Source: UBA2144 sp043819035
GTDB lineage: Bacteria; Patescibacteriota; Gracilibacteria; Peribacterales; Peribacteraceae
NCBI GenBank assembly: GCA_043819035.1
Contig: JBDRFD010000093.1
Span: forward strand, 1 to 21,281
Reading direction: 5' to 3'
DNA length: 21,281 nucleotides
Shown here: in pieces, positions 1 to 7,848 of the stretch
Numbering within the stretch: the first letter of the stretch is position 1
Layout: each line of letters opens with the position of its first letter
Notes under the pieces: model-generated
What the model saw: only the letters and a program-made list of their open reading frames with translations
Database searches by the model: none
Told to the model about the DNA's origin: nothing
Position numbers and translations under genes: made by a program

Positions 1-698
1 AGGTAAATACAGTTGCCGTATGACTTACTCATTTTGCGTCCATCGGTTCCTTCCAGGAGCTTTGTAGTGAGTACAAACTTCTCGCGCTTGCCAAATGCTT
101 TTTGAAGAGTCTTCCCGCAAAGCATATTGAAGTATTGGTCAGAGCCACCCATCTCACAATCTACATCGAGCATCACAGAGTCATACCCGACCATGAGTGG
201 ATAAAGGAATTCGTGCAGACCAATTGGATTCGCTTTTTTGATTCTATCTTTGAACATATCGCGTTGGATCATTTGTTGCAAAGTAAAGTTGCTTGCAAGC
301 TTCACAATCTCATCAAACTTAAGCTTTTCCAGCCACGTGTGGTTGTAGACAACCTTGACCTTTTTGAAGTCCAGAATCTTTGCAGCCTGCTTCTTGTATG
401 TCTTGAAGTTCTCTTCTACTTTCTTCTTCGTTAGCGGCTCACGCATGTTGTCTTGTCCGGAGGGATCCCCGATCATGGCCGTGAAGCTGCCTATGAGGAA
501 AATGACCTCATGACCTGCATCTGCAAAAGCTTTAAACTTTCGTAGGGGGACAGAATGCCCGAGATGAAGTTTGGAACCGGTAGGATCGATTCCCCAGTAT
601 ATTCGGATAGGTTTGCCTGATTTCAGCTTCTTTTCCGCGAGGTCGCGGGGGACTACGTCTTCCACGGCACGGGTGAGGAGGTCATTTGCATTGCTCAT
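1..698 (-). CDS. tyrS: Tyrosyl-tRNA synthetase, C-terminal part cut off by window edge
   Basis: This class I aminoacyl-tRNA synthetase charges tRNA-Tyr with tyrosine in the cytoplasm. The 232 visible codons hold the catalytic Rossmann core: the HIGH-type motif HLGH at residues 45-48, preceded by YWGIDPTGSKL, and the KMSKS loop as GRKMSKSYGN near plus-strand position 30. The KMSKS form is that of TyrZ-like enzymes rather than E. coli TyrS (KFGKT). The anticodon-binding C-terminal part, often an S4 domain, lies beyond position 1. The start at 698 gives MSNANDLLTRAVEDVV, a typical N-terminus. No Shine-Dalgarno is visible; a weak TATTCT at 712-707 sits 8 bases before the ATG, as in other near-leaderless genes here. 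It is divergent from the gene pair at 793-1931. Confidence 0.95.
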   Translation of the reverse strand, partial: MSNANDLLTRAVEDVVPRDLAEKKLKSGKPIRIYWGIDPTGSKLHLGHSVPLRKFKAFADAGHEVIFLIGSFTAMIGDPSGQDNMREPLTKKKVEENFKTYKKQAAKILDFKKVKVVYNHTWLEKLKFDEIVKLASNFTLQQMIQRDMFKDRIKKANPIGLHEFLYPLMVGYDSVMLDVDCEMGGSDQYFNMLCGKTLQKAFGKREKFVLTTKLLEGTDGRKMSKSYGNCIY

Positions 699-774
699 TA
701 AGGAAAGAATAGCGCTAATAGAAAGAAAACGGTATAGATCTTGCAATGGCTAGGTAGAGGGGTATCTTTTCTCA

Positions 775-780
775 TATAAT
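775..780 (+). promoter_or_regulatory. Consensus -10 box TATAAT before the small gene at 793
   Basis: A perfect TATAAT ends 12 bases before ATG 793. Transcription would start near 787, leaving a leader of about 6 nt and no room for a ribosome binding site. No good -35 is present at 16-18 bp; TTGCAA at 741 is too far away. Confidence 0.5.
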
Positions 781-792
781 TCCCCCTTTTAC

Positions 793-975
793 ATGACCCC
801 TCGAATGGAACACACATCACTACTTCATCAACTTGGATTGGTACGATCAATAGAATCATATTACGAAGGCAGAAGAATGCCTACCGGCGCAGAATTACGC
901 GAAGCACAAGAGAAACATCATAGGGAAGTACAGGGTTTAATGGATAAAGATCCTGATAAAGGGCAAACTGGATAA
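793..975 (+). CDS. Small hypothetical protein (60 aa), upstream partner of the pseudouridine synthase
   Basis: I do not recognise this protein. It is 60 residues, charged and probably helical in its second half (a Glu/Lys/His-rich stretch around residues 30-50), with no membrane segment or cysteines. Support for it being real: a consensus TATAAT just upstream, and its TAA stop lies 2 bases before the ATG of the RluA-family gene, which suggests one transcript with coupled translation. There is no Shine-Dalgarno; an in-frame ATG at 805 is an alternative start. It could also be a leader ORF whose translation delivers ribosomes to the downstream gene. Confidence 0.55.
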   Translation: MTPRMEHTSLLHQLGLVRSIESYYEGRRMPTGAELREAQEKHHREVQGLMDKDPDKGQTG

Positions 976-977
976 GT

Positions 978-1931
978 ATGTCCGAGTATTTTGCGTCGCT
1001 CCCCCAGCGCCTCGATGTCTTCCTCTCTTCACAAGAGGGGGTCTTAAGTCGTTCAAAGGCACAAAAACTCATTAAAGATGGGAATGTACAAGTGAATGGA
1101 AAGAGTGTTGCCAAGGTGGCATTTAAGTTGCGGGAAGGCGACCACATAACCGTAGTTGAGAGCCGCGGTTCTCCACTACGGGGTCGGGGTGTGGAATCAT
1201 CAGTCGATCTTCACTTGGACATTCTCTACGAAGACGACATGTGCCTTGTAATCAACAAACCCGCCGGTCTTGCAGTTCATCCTGCGAGTTCAATGAAAAA
1301 AGGAGAGAGGACCTTACTCAATGGAATTGAATTTATTTTTAACAAACGATCACTCCCCTTTTCTGAGGATGCTGCCCTCGTCCATCGTCTTGATAAAGCG
1401 ACTACAGGATGCCTTTTGATCGCGAAGAATGCAGAGGTACATGCTGTTCTCCAAAAGCAATTCGAGGATCGTACGGTCAAAAAAACATATCTAGCACTTG
1501 TTGTGGGAGTCCCAAATCCCCCGAGTGCGACGATTGACGCACCAATTGGGCGTAATCTGATGCAACGAACTATGATGTCGATCTTTAAGACCGGAAAAAG
1601 CCGTGAAGCTAAAACGACATACAAAACTCTCCAAGCCAAAGAAGATTGTGCACTAATCGAGTGTGATCTACACACGGGACGGACACATCAGGTGCGTGTG
1701 CACTTGAGCTCCATCAAGCATCCTATACTTGGAGATCCGAAATATCATTCAGCATTAAGTGAAAAAGTAACAAAGGAATATGGGATTAAAGGGTTGTGTT
1801 TGCATGCGTGGAAGCTGGAGTTTGATTCGCCAGTGGGTGGAAGAAGAGTGAAGGTCGTTGCTTCTTTTTCATCTACACTAGGAAATGCATTACTAGGAGT
1901 TGGTATTAACAGAGAAGCAATTAGCAGTTAG
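978..1931 (+). CDS. RluA/RluD-family 23S rRNA pseudouridine synthase
   Basis: It isomerises uridine to pseudouridine in structured RNA, most likely 23S rRNA. Residues 1-60 form an S4 RNA-binding domain (RLDVFLSSQEGVLSRSKAQK ... GNVQVNG). The catalytic domain follows: INKPAGLAVHP (residues 92-102), the catalytic motif HRLDKATTG at 136-144 with Asp139 as predicted nucleophile (usual form HRLDxxTSG), then RTHQVRVH and LGDPKYH near the end. The length of 317 aa is normal for an S4-containing RluD/RluC type; which uridines it modifies cannot be told. It starts 2 nt after the 60-aa ORF. Its last codons and TAG stop (1929-1931) lie inside a hairpin shared with the convergent gene. Confidence 0.93.
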   Translation: MSEYFASLPQRLDVFLSSQEGVLSRSKAQKLIKDGNVQVNGKSVAKVAFKLREGDHITVVESRGSPLRGRGVESSVDLHLDILYEDDMCLVINKPAGLAVHPASSMKKGERTLLNGIEFIFNKRSLPFSEDAALVHRLDKATTGCLLIAKNAEVHAVLQKQFEDRTVKKTYLALVVGVPNPPSATIDAPIGRNLMQRTMMSIFKTGKSREAKTTYKTLQAKEDCALIECDLHTGRTHQVRVHLSSIKHPILGDPKYHSALSEKVTKEYGIKGLCLHAWKLEFDSPVGGRRVKVVASFSSTLGNALLGVGINREAISS

Positions 1932-1970
1932 CTTGTTAGCTAATTGGCTAACTGCCAATAAGCTAATTGC
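1917..1970. terminator. Inverted repeat between convergent genes, likely bidirectional terminator
   Basis: GCAATTAGC (1917-1925) pairs with GCTAATTGC (1962-1970), and inside it CAGTTAGC (1925-1932) pairs with GCTAACTG (1947-1954). The structure is AT-rich and without a clear U-tract. It contains the stop codons of both flanking convergent genes (TAG 1929-1931 on plus, TAG 1965-1963 on minus), so the repeat is partly coding. Confidence 0.6.
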
Positions 1971-3708
1971 TGTTTAGATTTTGCGGATCCAGCAGAATTG
2001 TGTACTCCATTTCGTCAAGGATCTTACCTTCGCTATCGCGTGCCACAATGTGATAAATGTTAGTTCCACGTCGCATCGTGAATAGCTTGGTATCGGCAAT
2101 ATAGTTCCAGAACGTCTTGCCGGGCTCGTATAGCTGTAAACGATAGTCATTCACCCAGACACTGTGTGTTTTGTCGGACGCAGCTCCCTCAATTAGTAGC
2201 GATGTATCGGTGGCTTTGTGGAATGCCCCCTCTGTAGGACTTACGACTTTTAAGGTTCCCGGAAGCATAGGCACATTGCTTGGCAAAACATCGGATGTTG
2301 TTATTTCGGAGAGATCAGTGTTTTCTTCACCTTCATCATAACTTACTTCTGCAATAACCCCTTCTTCTCCTTCGCCAAGTACAATGGTGATAAACGCAGG
2401 TTCGCTCTTGTATCCACCCTTGTTTATTGCGATGACTTTATAAACATTTTCGCCAGGTTTGAAATTGTCTAACTTCACGTTTGCGAGGTATGTCCAGGTG
2501 TCATCACCGGGATTAAAGAGTTGCAGGCGGTAGTCATTTACTTCGACCCCGACAATATCTTTTTTTGTTTTTCCTTTAATCTCAATTGTCTCGCGTGAAG
2601 TCAGATATGTCTGCCCTGAAGAGGCGGGTGAAGTGATAATTGGCGGCTCAGGCGGCTTACGGTCGCGGTGAATGGTGCGGCGCACCTCTTCTTGTACTGT
2701 GCCATCTGCTGCCAGTGCTTCGATTACGATGCTCACATCATTACTGTCCGGAAGAGCCATATCTTGTGCGAAGGTCGACTGTGCTTCGTCTATGGCAACA
2801 ATGTATCCGTTTATGCGGACACTACTGACTTGTGTTCCTACCTTTCCCTCGACACGAACGGTGCTTGTTTGCACCTGCATTCCATCCTGTGGCTCTGTGA
2901 CTACAATAATCTCGTTTGTCGGTGCAGTTGGTTCCGGAGATGATAGTTCTTGCACAGAACGATGCTTGGCATAAGAACTGCGGCTTTCTTCTACGAATGT
3001 TGGCCTCATTACGAGCGGATCCAATGGCTTTCTATAACGGTACGGATCACCAGTGATAACGGACTGCTGAGGTACAGAGAGCTGTTGCCCTTCGCCGATT
3101 ACGATGGGATCCTCCATTCCTGTCAGCCAGATGCTTACACCCAAGCCATCTGCAGCAAATACAACGATGGAAGAAGGAGAAACAATTGCCTCCGTTCGAG
3201 ATGGAAATGCCACTTTCATATTTTCTGTTTGTATTTCTCGCAGGATACTCCCGGAGAAGGCCTCGACAGTGGGCACTGCGACCCAGATGGTTCCTTTTAT
3301 GAGCTCAACTGATAGTGACGATTCTTCAGCCCCCTTCACACTCTGAGTAATAAGCACTTCACTGCGTTCGTCGAGACGCACATAAGATTCATCAAAGAAG
3401 GATAGAACACCAAAGGCTCTTCCCGATGTTTCAACCCGGTCACCGGGATAGAGCTTGAGATTATTCTCTGCGCGTTGGATGCTTTTTCCTTCGATGGAAA
3501 CATTCACTGTGCCCTGCCCCTCTATGGCGAGGACAACTGCGTTTTGCTGCATTAAATTTCCCACGCCGAAGAAATTTAGAACTTTAGTTCCAACCACGAG
3601 GAGCACCACACCTAAAATAAGAAGACTCACCGTCCGTCGCATCATGGATGCTACGGGAGAAGGTTGGGCCAATGCGTAAGAACCGCGGCGATGACGACGA
3701 TTTAACAT
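1963..3708 (-). CDS. Membrane-anchored FecR-domain protein with three Ig-like modules
   Basis: This is a predicted envelope protein of 581 aa. A basic N-terminus (NRRHRRG) is followed by one transmembrane segment at about residues 26-41; the rest should be outside. Residues roughly 60-215 resemble the FecR domain (LKLYPGDRVETSGRAFGVL, then VRLDERSEVLI). Three beta-sandwich modules follow, at about 267-350, 355-447 and 484-575. The last two share a striking motif, VNDYRLQL-[FY]-x-PG ... W-x-Y-x-A ... KL ... G-x-N-x-Y, similar in style to glucodextranase-B/Ig-like domains. An acidic linker separates them. No sigma regulator or TonB receptor is nearby, so a classical FecR signalling role is unlikely and a structural or ligand-binding surface role is more probable. 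Met22/23 are alternative starts. The gene begins next to GTTAAC repeats. Confidence 0.8.
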   Translation of the reverse strand: MLNRRHRRGSYALAQPSPVASMMRRTVSLLILGVVLLVVGTKVLNFFGVGNLMQQNAVVLAIEGQGTVNVSIEGKSIQRAENNLKLYPGDRVETSGRAFGVLSFFDESYVRLDERSEVLITQSVKGAEESSLSVELIKGTIWVAVPTVEAFSGSILREIQTENMKVAFPSRTEAIVSPSSIVVFAADGLGVSIWLTGMEDPIVIGEGQQLSVPQQSVITGDPYRYRKPLDPLVMRPTFVEESRSSYAKHRSVQELSSPEPTAPTNEIIVVTEPQDGMQVQTSTVRVEGKVGTQVSSVRINGYIVAIDEAQSTFAQDMALPDSNDVSIVIEALAADGTVQEEVRRTIHRDRKPPEPPIITSPASSGQTYLTSRETIEIKGKTKKDIVGVEVNDYRLQLFNPGDDTWTYLANVKLDNFKPGENVYKVIAINKGGYKSEPAFITIVLGEGEEGVIAEVSYDEGEENTDLSEITTSDVLPSNVPMLPGTLKVVSPTEGAFHKATDTSLLIEGAASDKTHSVWVNDYRLQLYEPGKTFWNYIADTKLFTMRRGTNIYHIVARDSEGKILDEMEYTILLDPQNLNSN

Positions 3709-3814
3709 TTAACAGTTAACAGTTAACAGTTAACAAATAGAGAAGGAAAGCAGTATACGCTTCTTTTTTCTCCCTCAATAGTTAATTGTTAATAGTTAAT
3801 TGTTAACTGTTAAC
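3709..3814. repeat. GTTAAC-family inverted tandem repeats
   Basis: The gap holds TTAACAG repeated with period 7 (about 3708-3737) and the inverted version TTAATTGTTAACTGTTAAC (about 3779-3814), which could fold into a long AT-rich hairpin. The loop holds TATACT on the minus strand, but too far (over 50 nt) from the FecR ATG to be convincing. The same word family recurs at 11887-11930 and 11992-12008. Confidence 0.75.
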
Positions 3815-4918
3815 TTACACGCTTACTCTCATCACTTCTGATGGTGTTGTTATGCTCTTATCAACGTAGATCCGGCCCCATTCCCGCATCGAGCGATACC
3901 CCTCTTTTTTGGCTTGTTCTTCGATCGTCATTGCGGTCTCATTAAGCAGAATCTGTTCACGAATTTCCGGTGTTATAATCAGGAGTTCAGGAAGAGCCAA
4001 TTGGCCAATGTACGTGTCATGATCTAGCGGATCACAGTCGGCTCCGCTTTTTTTGCACTTCTCACTCAGAGTCCTCACTAGTCTTTGTGCAAGGATTGCC
4101 CTGAGTGATGGTGCGAATGTGTAGGGGCTAACCCCCATGGAGAGCAGACGTGGAATCGCTTCAATCGCGGAGTTCGTGTGAAGGGTGGAAAGCACAAGGT
4201 GACCTGTGAGTGCCGCATCAATGGCAGTTTGAGCCGTTTCCAAATCACGGATTTCTCCTACCAGAATCACATCCGGGTCATGACGGAGAATGGACCGAAG
4301 TCCGTTTGCAAACGTATAGTCATGTTCGATGTCTACCTGGCTTTGGACTATGCCGGGGAGCTCATATTCAATGGGATTTTCCAGAGTAATGATGTTACGT
4401 TCTTTTCCGATGATTGTCTGGAGCAGCGCGTAGAGCGTCGTCGTTTTACCTGAGCCTGTGGGACCGGTAACGAGAATAAGTCCGTTTGGAAGTTGTACGA
4501 GATCGGCTAGACTCTCGTGAATCTCCTTTGGGAACCCAAGGACTTCCAGTGAAACTATTCCTTTCTTTGGGTCCAGAAGACGAAGTGTAAACGTTTCGCC
4601 GAATCGTGTTGGAATCGAAGCGACACGAATGTTTACGGTTCGCCCCGGTGCTTCAAACGTATACTGTCCGTCTTGCGGAATGTTTGTGACGTTCAGTTTG
4701 AGTTTTGATGCGAACTTCACACGACGAACGAGCTGGCTATAGTTTTCCGGAGTAATCTGCCCGAGTAATTGAAGCACGCCGTGTAAGCGTACTTCCAAGC
4801 GAACGAACTCCTTTTCCGGCGAAAAGTGAATGTCTGATATCCCCTTCTCGGTGCTATATTGCTCCAATTCTTTAATAAGCGACGAGCCGTCCATGGATTC
4901 CCATTTATTTATAGGCAT
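3815..4918 (-). CDS. Short GspE/PilB/PilT-type secretion or pilus ATPase
   Basis: A hexameric AAA-like ATPase of the type II secretion/type IV pilus superfamily, which powers assembly or retraction from the cytoplasmic side of the membrane. Visible motifs: Walker A GPTGSGKT (152-159), Asp box NIITLENPIEYELPG (175-189), Walker B DPDVILVGEIRD (214-225), His box TGHLVLSTLHTN (238-249). At 367 aa it is much shorter than PilB/GspE (about 560) and lacks the N-terminal MshEN-type domain; the zinc tetracysteine motif is reduced to one CxxxxxxC (residues 288-295). Size is close to PilT, but GISDIHFSPEKEFVRLEVRL and QDGQYTF look GspE-like. No pilin or platform gene is visible nearby. The start at 4918 lies 6 bases after an extended -10 box, so the message is probably leaderless. 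Confidence 0.9.
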   Translation of the reverse strand: MPINKWESMDGSSLIKELEQYSTEKGISDIHFSPEKEFVRLEVRLHGVLQLLGQITPENYSQLVRRVKFASKLKLNVTNIPQDGQYTFEAPGRTVNIRVASIPTRFGETFTLRLLDPKKGIVSLEVLGFPKEIHESLADLVQLPNGLILVTGPTGSGKTTTLYALLQTIIGKERNIITLENPIEYELPGIVQSQVDIEHDYTFANGLRSILRHDPDVILVGEIRDLETAQTAIDAALTGHLVLSTLHTNSAIEAIPRLLSMGVSPYTFAPSLRAILAQRLVRTLSEKCKKSGADCDPLDHDTYIGQLALPELLIITPEIREQILLNETAMTIEEQAKKEGYRSMREWGRIYVDKSITTPSEVMRVSV

Positions 4919-4924
4919 CGGGTC

Positions 4925-4930
4925 ATTATA
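4925..4930 (-). promoter_or_regulatory. Extended -10 promoter (TGGTATAAT), leaderless pilB-like gene
   Basis: On the minus strand TATAAT (4930-4925) is preceded by TGG, an extended -10 element. The -35 is weak (TTACCC at 4953-4948, 17 bp spacer). Counting 7 bases on puts the transcription start on the A of ATG 4918. Confidence 0.65.
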
Positions 4931-4978
4931 CCATAAAACCTTGACTGGGGTAAGTGGTTGTTAATACAAGTAAAAAAG

Positions 4979-5113
4979 GGTTATAGGTGGTTAGGTGATT
5001 AGGTTTGGGGAAGAGGTTTCAAGGTTTCAAGGTTAAATTCTTCAGATAAATATTTTCAACCTTTTCCCTAATGACCTATTCCCCAAACCTATTAAACCTA
5101 ATCACCTAACACC
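4979..5113. repeat. AGGTTT-type imperfect inverted repeat, copy 1
   Basis: This element of about 135 bp begins GGTTATAGGTGGTTAGG and ends CCTAATCACCTAACACC. The left half is built of AGGTTT/TTAGGT words and the right half of their complements (CCCCAAACCTATTAAACC), so it could form a long imperfect hairpin. It lies between two divergent genes and so is not a simple terminator. Related copies are at 7707-7841 and 9675-9814. Confidence 0.8.
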
Positions 5114-5124
5114 ATTTATAGAAA

Positions 5125-7677
5125 ATGATAAACTTCCAACCCGTGCCATCCCGTTCTTATCGTTTGCCATCCGAGACGCAGCGCAAGCGCTCTCTTTCGC
5201 AGCGCATGACATTGGTGCATGTGTTTCTTTTGCTCTGTCTCCTTATTATTATTGCGAGACTTCTGGAACTGCAGATTGTTCGCGGCAAGGAGTATCACGA
5301 GATTGCTCAGACACAGCACTTTGGAGGTGTCACTCTTCCCGCAAAACGTGGAGAGATTCTCTCACGTAATAGTAAAACGGGAGAATTGAGTATTCTCGCA
5401 ACCAACACAACACTTGATATGGTGTATGTAGATCCGCTTATTACAGACGACCCCACGCTAATTGCAGAAACGCTTGCGGATATTCTTGTAACAGATCATT
5501 TTCATGAGATGTGTTCAGTAGGCGATGAAGAGTGCCCGCGTGAACTTGTTGGGTACTACAATCTGGCTTTTGATCCCCTATCGCGCGTTCAGAAAACACT
5601 TACGGGGGTTCTCCTTGAACCGCAGAGGTTGCGCATTTCTGAAAGGAGTGATGTTCAAGATGATCTTCTGAATATCACTGAGGTACGCAGGCGTTTCGCA
5701 CGTGACGTCGAAGATCGTATTGCAGAGCAACGTGTTACTTTTGTACCGCTTGTATACGGAGCAACCAAAGTACAGATGCATGAAGTGAAGGAACTCAACT
5801 TTCCCGGTATCGAAGTAAATGAGAACGAGCGTTTGATTTACGGAGATCCTGAGAATATCAAACAACTTAATTTATCACATATTGCACGCTCACTCTCTGG
5901 CATCGTGGACATGGATCCGGATTACTTACGACAAATTTTGAGAAGCAGACCCTTGCGATACACTCCGATCATGCGGCGGCTCTCCCCGGAGATATCGTCG
6001 AAGATCAAAGAGGTGCAACTTGCTTCCGTACGACAAACACAAGAGAGGCGCAAGCAAGCACAGAGCTTCGAAGCCGCACAGGAGATGCATGATCCTCTTC
6101 GATCGATCGCACTAATTCCTGAACACTGGCGCTTCTACCCGGACGGAACAGTAGCGTCACATGTTGTTGGATTTCTGAATATCAATCAAGAAGCACAATA
6201 CGGTATAGAACGCACCTTCAATCCGCAACTCAGGGGGCAGGAAGGCTTGATAAGTGCGTTGAGCGATCCTTCGGGCGGTCAAATTTTGACTTCTCAGCAA
6301 TCCATCGTTGATCCGAAAGATGGTGACACCATTATCCTGACAATAGATCGATTTATTCAAAAGCAAGTTGAATCGATTTTGGAAGCTGCGGTTGAAAAAT
6401 ACGAAGCAGAAAGCGGGCAAGTTATTATTATGGATCCGTTTACTGGACGTATTCTCGCCCTCGCAAATGCCCCCCTCTTTGATAGTAATGTCTACGGGAC
6501 TGTCTTTGAAAAGGAGCCAATTTATATTGATGAACGCAAGCAGAAAGAAGTGGTAGTCGAGATTATTCATCCGGAGACAAATGCATTTATTCTCAAAGCG
6601 TACATCGGGGATGTTTTCACTGAAGAGGGACGAGCACGTCTCTCTGAAGAGAGGCAGATGAAGCTTTCTGTACTCGAAGAACTGTATGATTTGGAAGATG
6701 TGGTGCGCTACTACATCTATATCGGAGAGAATCAGCGAGATGAGATTTTTCCGACGGATCAACCCGATATTTGGATAAAATATAAAAATAGTATCGGTGT
6801 CGGCGCGTACCTGAACCGTGCAATTCAGTCTATTTATGAACCGGGATCTGTCTTAAAGGCTGTCACGATGGCCATCGCCATCGATCAGGGTGAAGTAACT
6901 CCAACAGATACGTATGATGATAATGGACCCGTAGAGATAGATGAGTACACGATTCGCAACGCTCTTCACACGTACTACGGTACTGTAACAATGACGAACT
7001 GTCTGGAGTTTTCCATTAACACGTGTATGACGAGTGTCTCGGAAAAACTCGGTCGAAAGCTCTTCCACCGGATGCTTGAGCGATTTGGGTTTAGTAGAGT
7101 TACAGGCATTGAACTGGAGGATGAGCAACCGGGAGAAATGCTCCCGTGGCGGGAATGGAGTAGTGCGCTTCTTGCAACAGCCGCTTACGGGCAAGGTGTC
7201 TCCGCAACACCACTTCAGGTGGTCACCGCTTTTTCCGCGCTCGCAAACGGTGGCAGACTGATGAAACCGCTGATTATAGATAGCACAATGCGCAATGATG
7301 GTACTGTGATAAAAACTCAACCACGTATTATAGATCAGGTTATTACTCCGGAGGCATCTGCAACGATTACCGCGATGCTCACGAGTGCGGTCACAAATGG
7401 ATTCGCGAAAACTGCAAAAGTTCCGGGCTATAGAATCGCCGGAAAAACCGGAACAAGCCAGATAGCCGGTCCGGGTGGTAAGTACGAAACAGGAACAGGC
7501 GCTGCGATCACCTCATTCGCGGGGTTCGCTCCAATCAACCATCCTCACTTTACAATCCTAGTGAAGATAGACCGACCGCAAAATATCGAATACGGATCGG
7601 AATCGGCGGCTCCGGTGTTTAAAGAAATTGCAACGTTCCTGTTTAAGTATTACGGGATACCTCCTGATGAAAATTGA
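5125..7677 (+). CDS. Penicillin-binding protein 2-type peptidoglycan transpeptidase with insertion
   Basis: A class B PBP that cross-links peptidoglycan outside the membrane, working with a SEDS glycosyltransferase in elongation or division. One transmembrane helix at about 29-47 follows a basic N-terminus (TQRKRSLSQR). The dimerisation region contains LPAKRGEILSRN. The transpeptidase motifs are complete: SVLK (Ser575 nucleophile, Lys578) in YEPGSVLK, SIN (630-632), and KTGTS (774-778). At 850 aa it is long. Between FDSN (452-455) and YEPGSVLK lie about 120 residues where most class B PBPs have about 30; the extra piece (ERKQKEVVVEIIHPET ... EEGRARLSEERQMKLSVLEE) is charged and partly helical. 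FtsI/SpoVD identity cannot be excluded. There is no Shine-Dalgarno before ATG 5125 and no promoter I trust. Confidence 0.93.
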   Translation: MINFQPVPSRSYRLPSETQRKRSLSQRMTLVHVFLLLCLLIIIARLLELQIVRGKEYHEIAQTQHFGGVTLPAKRGEILSRNSKTGELSILATNTTLDMVYVDPLITDDPTLIAETLADILVTDHFHEMCSVGDEECPRELVGYYNLAFDPLSRVQKTLTGVLLEPQRLRISERSDVQDDLLNITEVRRRFARDVEDRIAEQRVTFVPLVYGATKVQMHEVKELNFPGIEVNENERLIYGDPENIKQLNLSHIARSLSGIVDMDPDYLRQILRSRPLRYTPIMRRLSPEISSKIKEVQLASVRQTQERRKQAQSFEAAQEMHDPLRSIALIPEHWRFYPDGTVASHVVGFLNINQEAQYGIERTFNPQLRGQEGLISALSDPSGGQILTSQQSIVDPKDGDTIILTIDRFIQKQVESILEAAVEKYEAESGQVIIMDPFTGRILALANAPLFDSNVYGTVFEKEPIYIDERKQKEVVVEIIHPETNAFILKAYIGDVFTEEGRARLSEERQMKLSVLEELYDLEDVVRYYIYIGENQRDEIFPTDQPDIWIKYKNSIGVGAYLNRAIQSIYEPGSVLKAVTMAIAIDQGEVTPTDTYDDNGPVEIDEYTIRNALHTYYGTVTMTNCLEFSINTCMTSVSEKLGRKLFHRMLERFGFSRVTGIELEDEQPGEMLPWREWSSALLATAAYGQGVSATPLQVVTAFSALANGGRLMKPLIIDSTMRNDGTVIKTQPRIIDQVITPEASATITAMLTSAVTNGFAKTAKVPGYRIAGKTGTSQIAGPGGKYETGTGAAITSFAGFAPINHPHFTILVKIDRPQNIEYGSESAAPVFKEIATFLFKYYGIPPDEN

Positions 7678-7706
7678 CTTGGAGCAATATATCCTGATTC
7701 CAAAAA

Positions 7707-7841
7707 GGTTATAGGTGTTAGCCTGCCTGCCGGCAGGCAGGGTGATTAGGTTTGGGGTAGAGGTAATGAGGGAATAGGTTCGTCTATGTTTTTAACCTCC
7801 AACCTATACACCTGTTCCCCAAACCTATTAAACCTATAACC
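7707..7841. repeat. AGGTTT-type inverted repeat with 20-bp GC palindrome, copy 2
   Basis: Terminal GGTTATAGGT and ACCTATAACC are inverted. A perfect 20-bp palindrome, CCTGCCTGCCGGCAGGCAGG, sits at 7722-7741 in the left half. The element separates the convergent PBP2 and glmS ends and may terminate both, but its relatives lie between divergent genes, which suggests a dispersed element rather than a dedicated terminator. Confidence 0.85.
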
Positions 7842-7848
7842 TTTCCGG

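Noticed and set aside
102..434. Open plus-strand frame of 110 codons
   Set aside because: Shadow of tyrS on the minus strand, whose motifs are unmistakable.
1277..1675. Minus-strand frame of 132 codons
   Set aside because: Antisense to the pseudouridine synthase core; no family resemblance.
3709..3814. CRISPR-like array from regular GTTAAC repeats
   Set aside because: Period 7-14 with no unique spacers and no cas genes; simple tandem and inverted repeats.
6157..6762. Minus-strand frame of 201 codons
   Set aside because: Opposite the PBP2 catalytic region; no domain and implausible composition.
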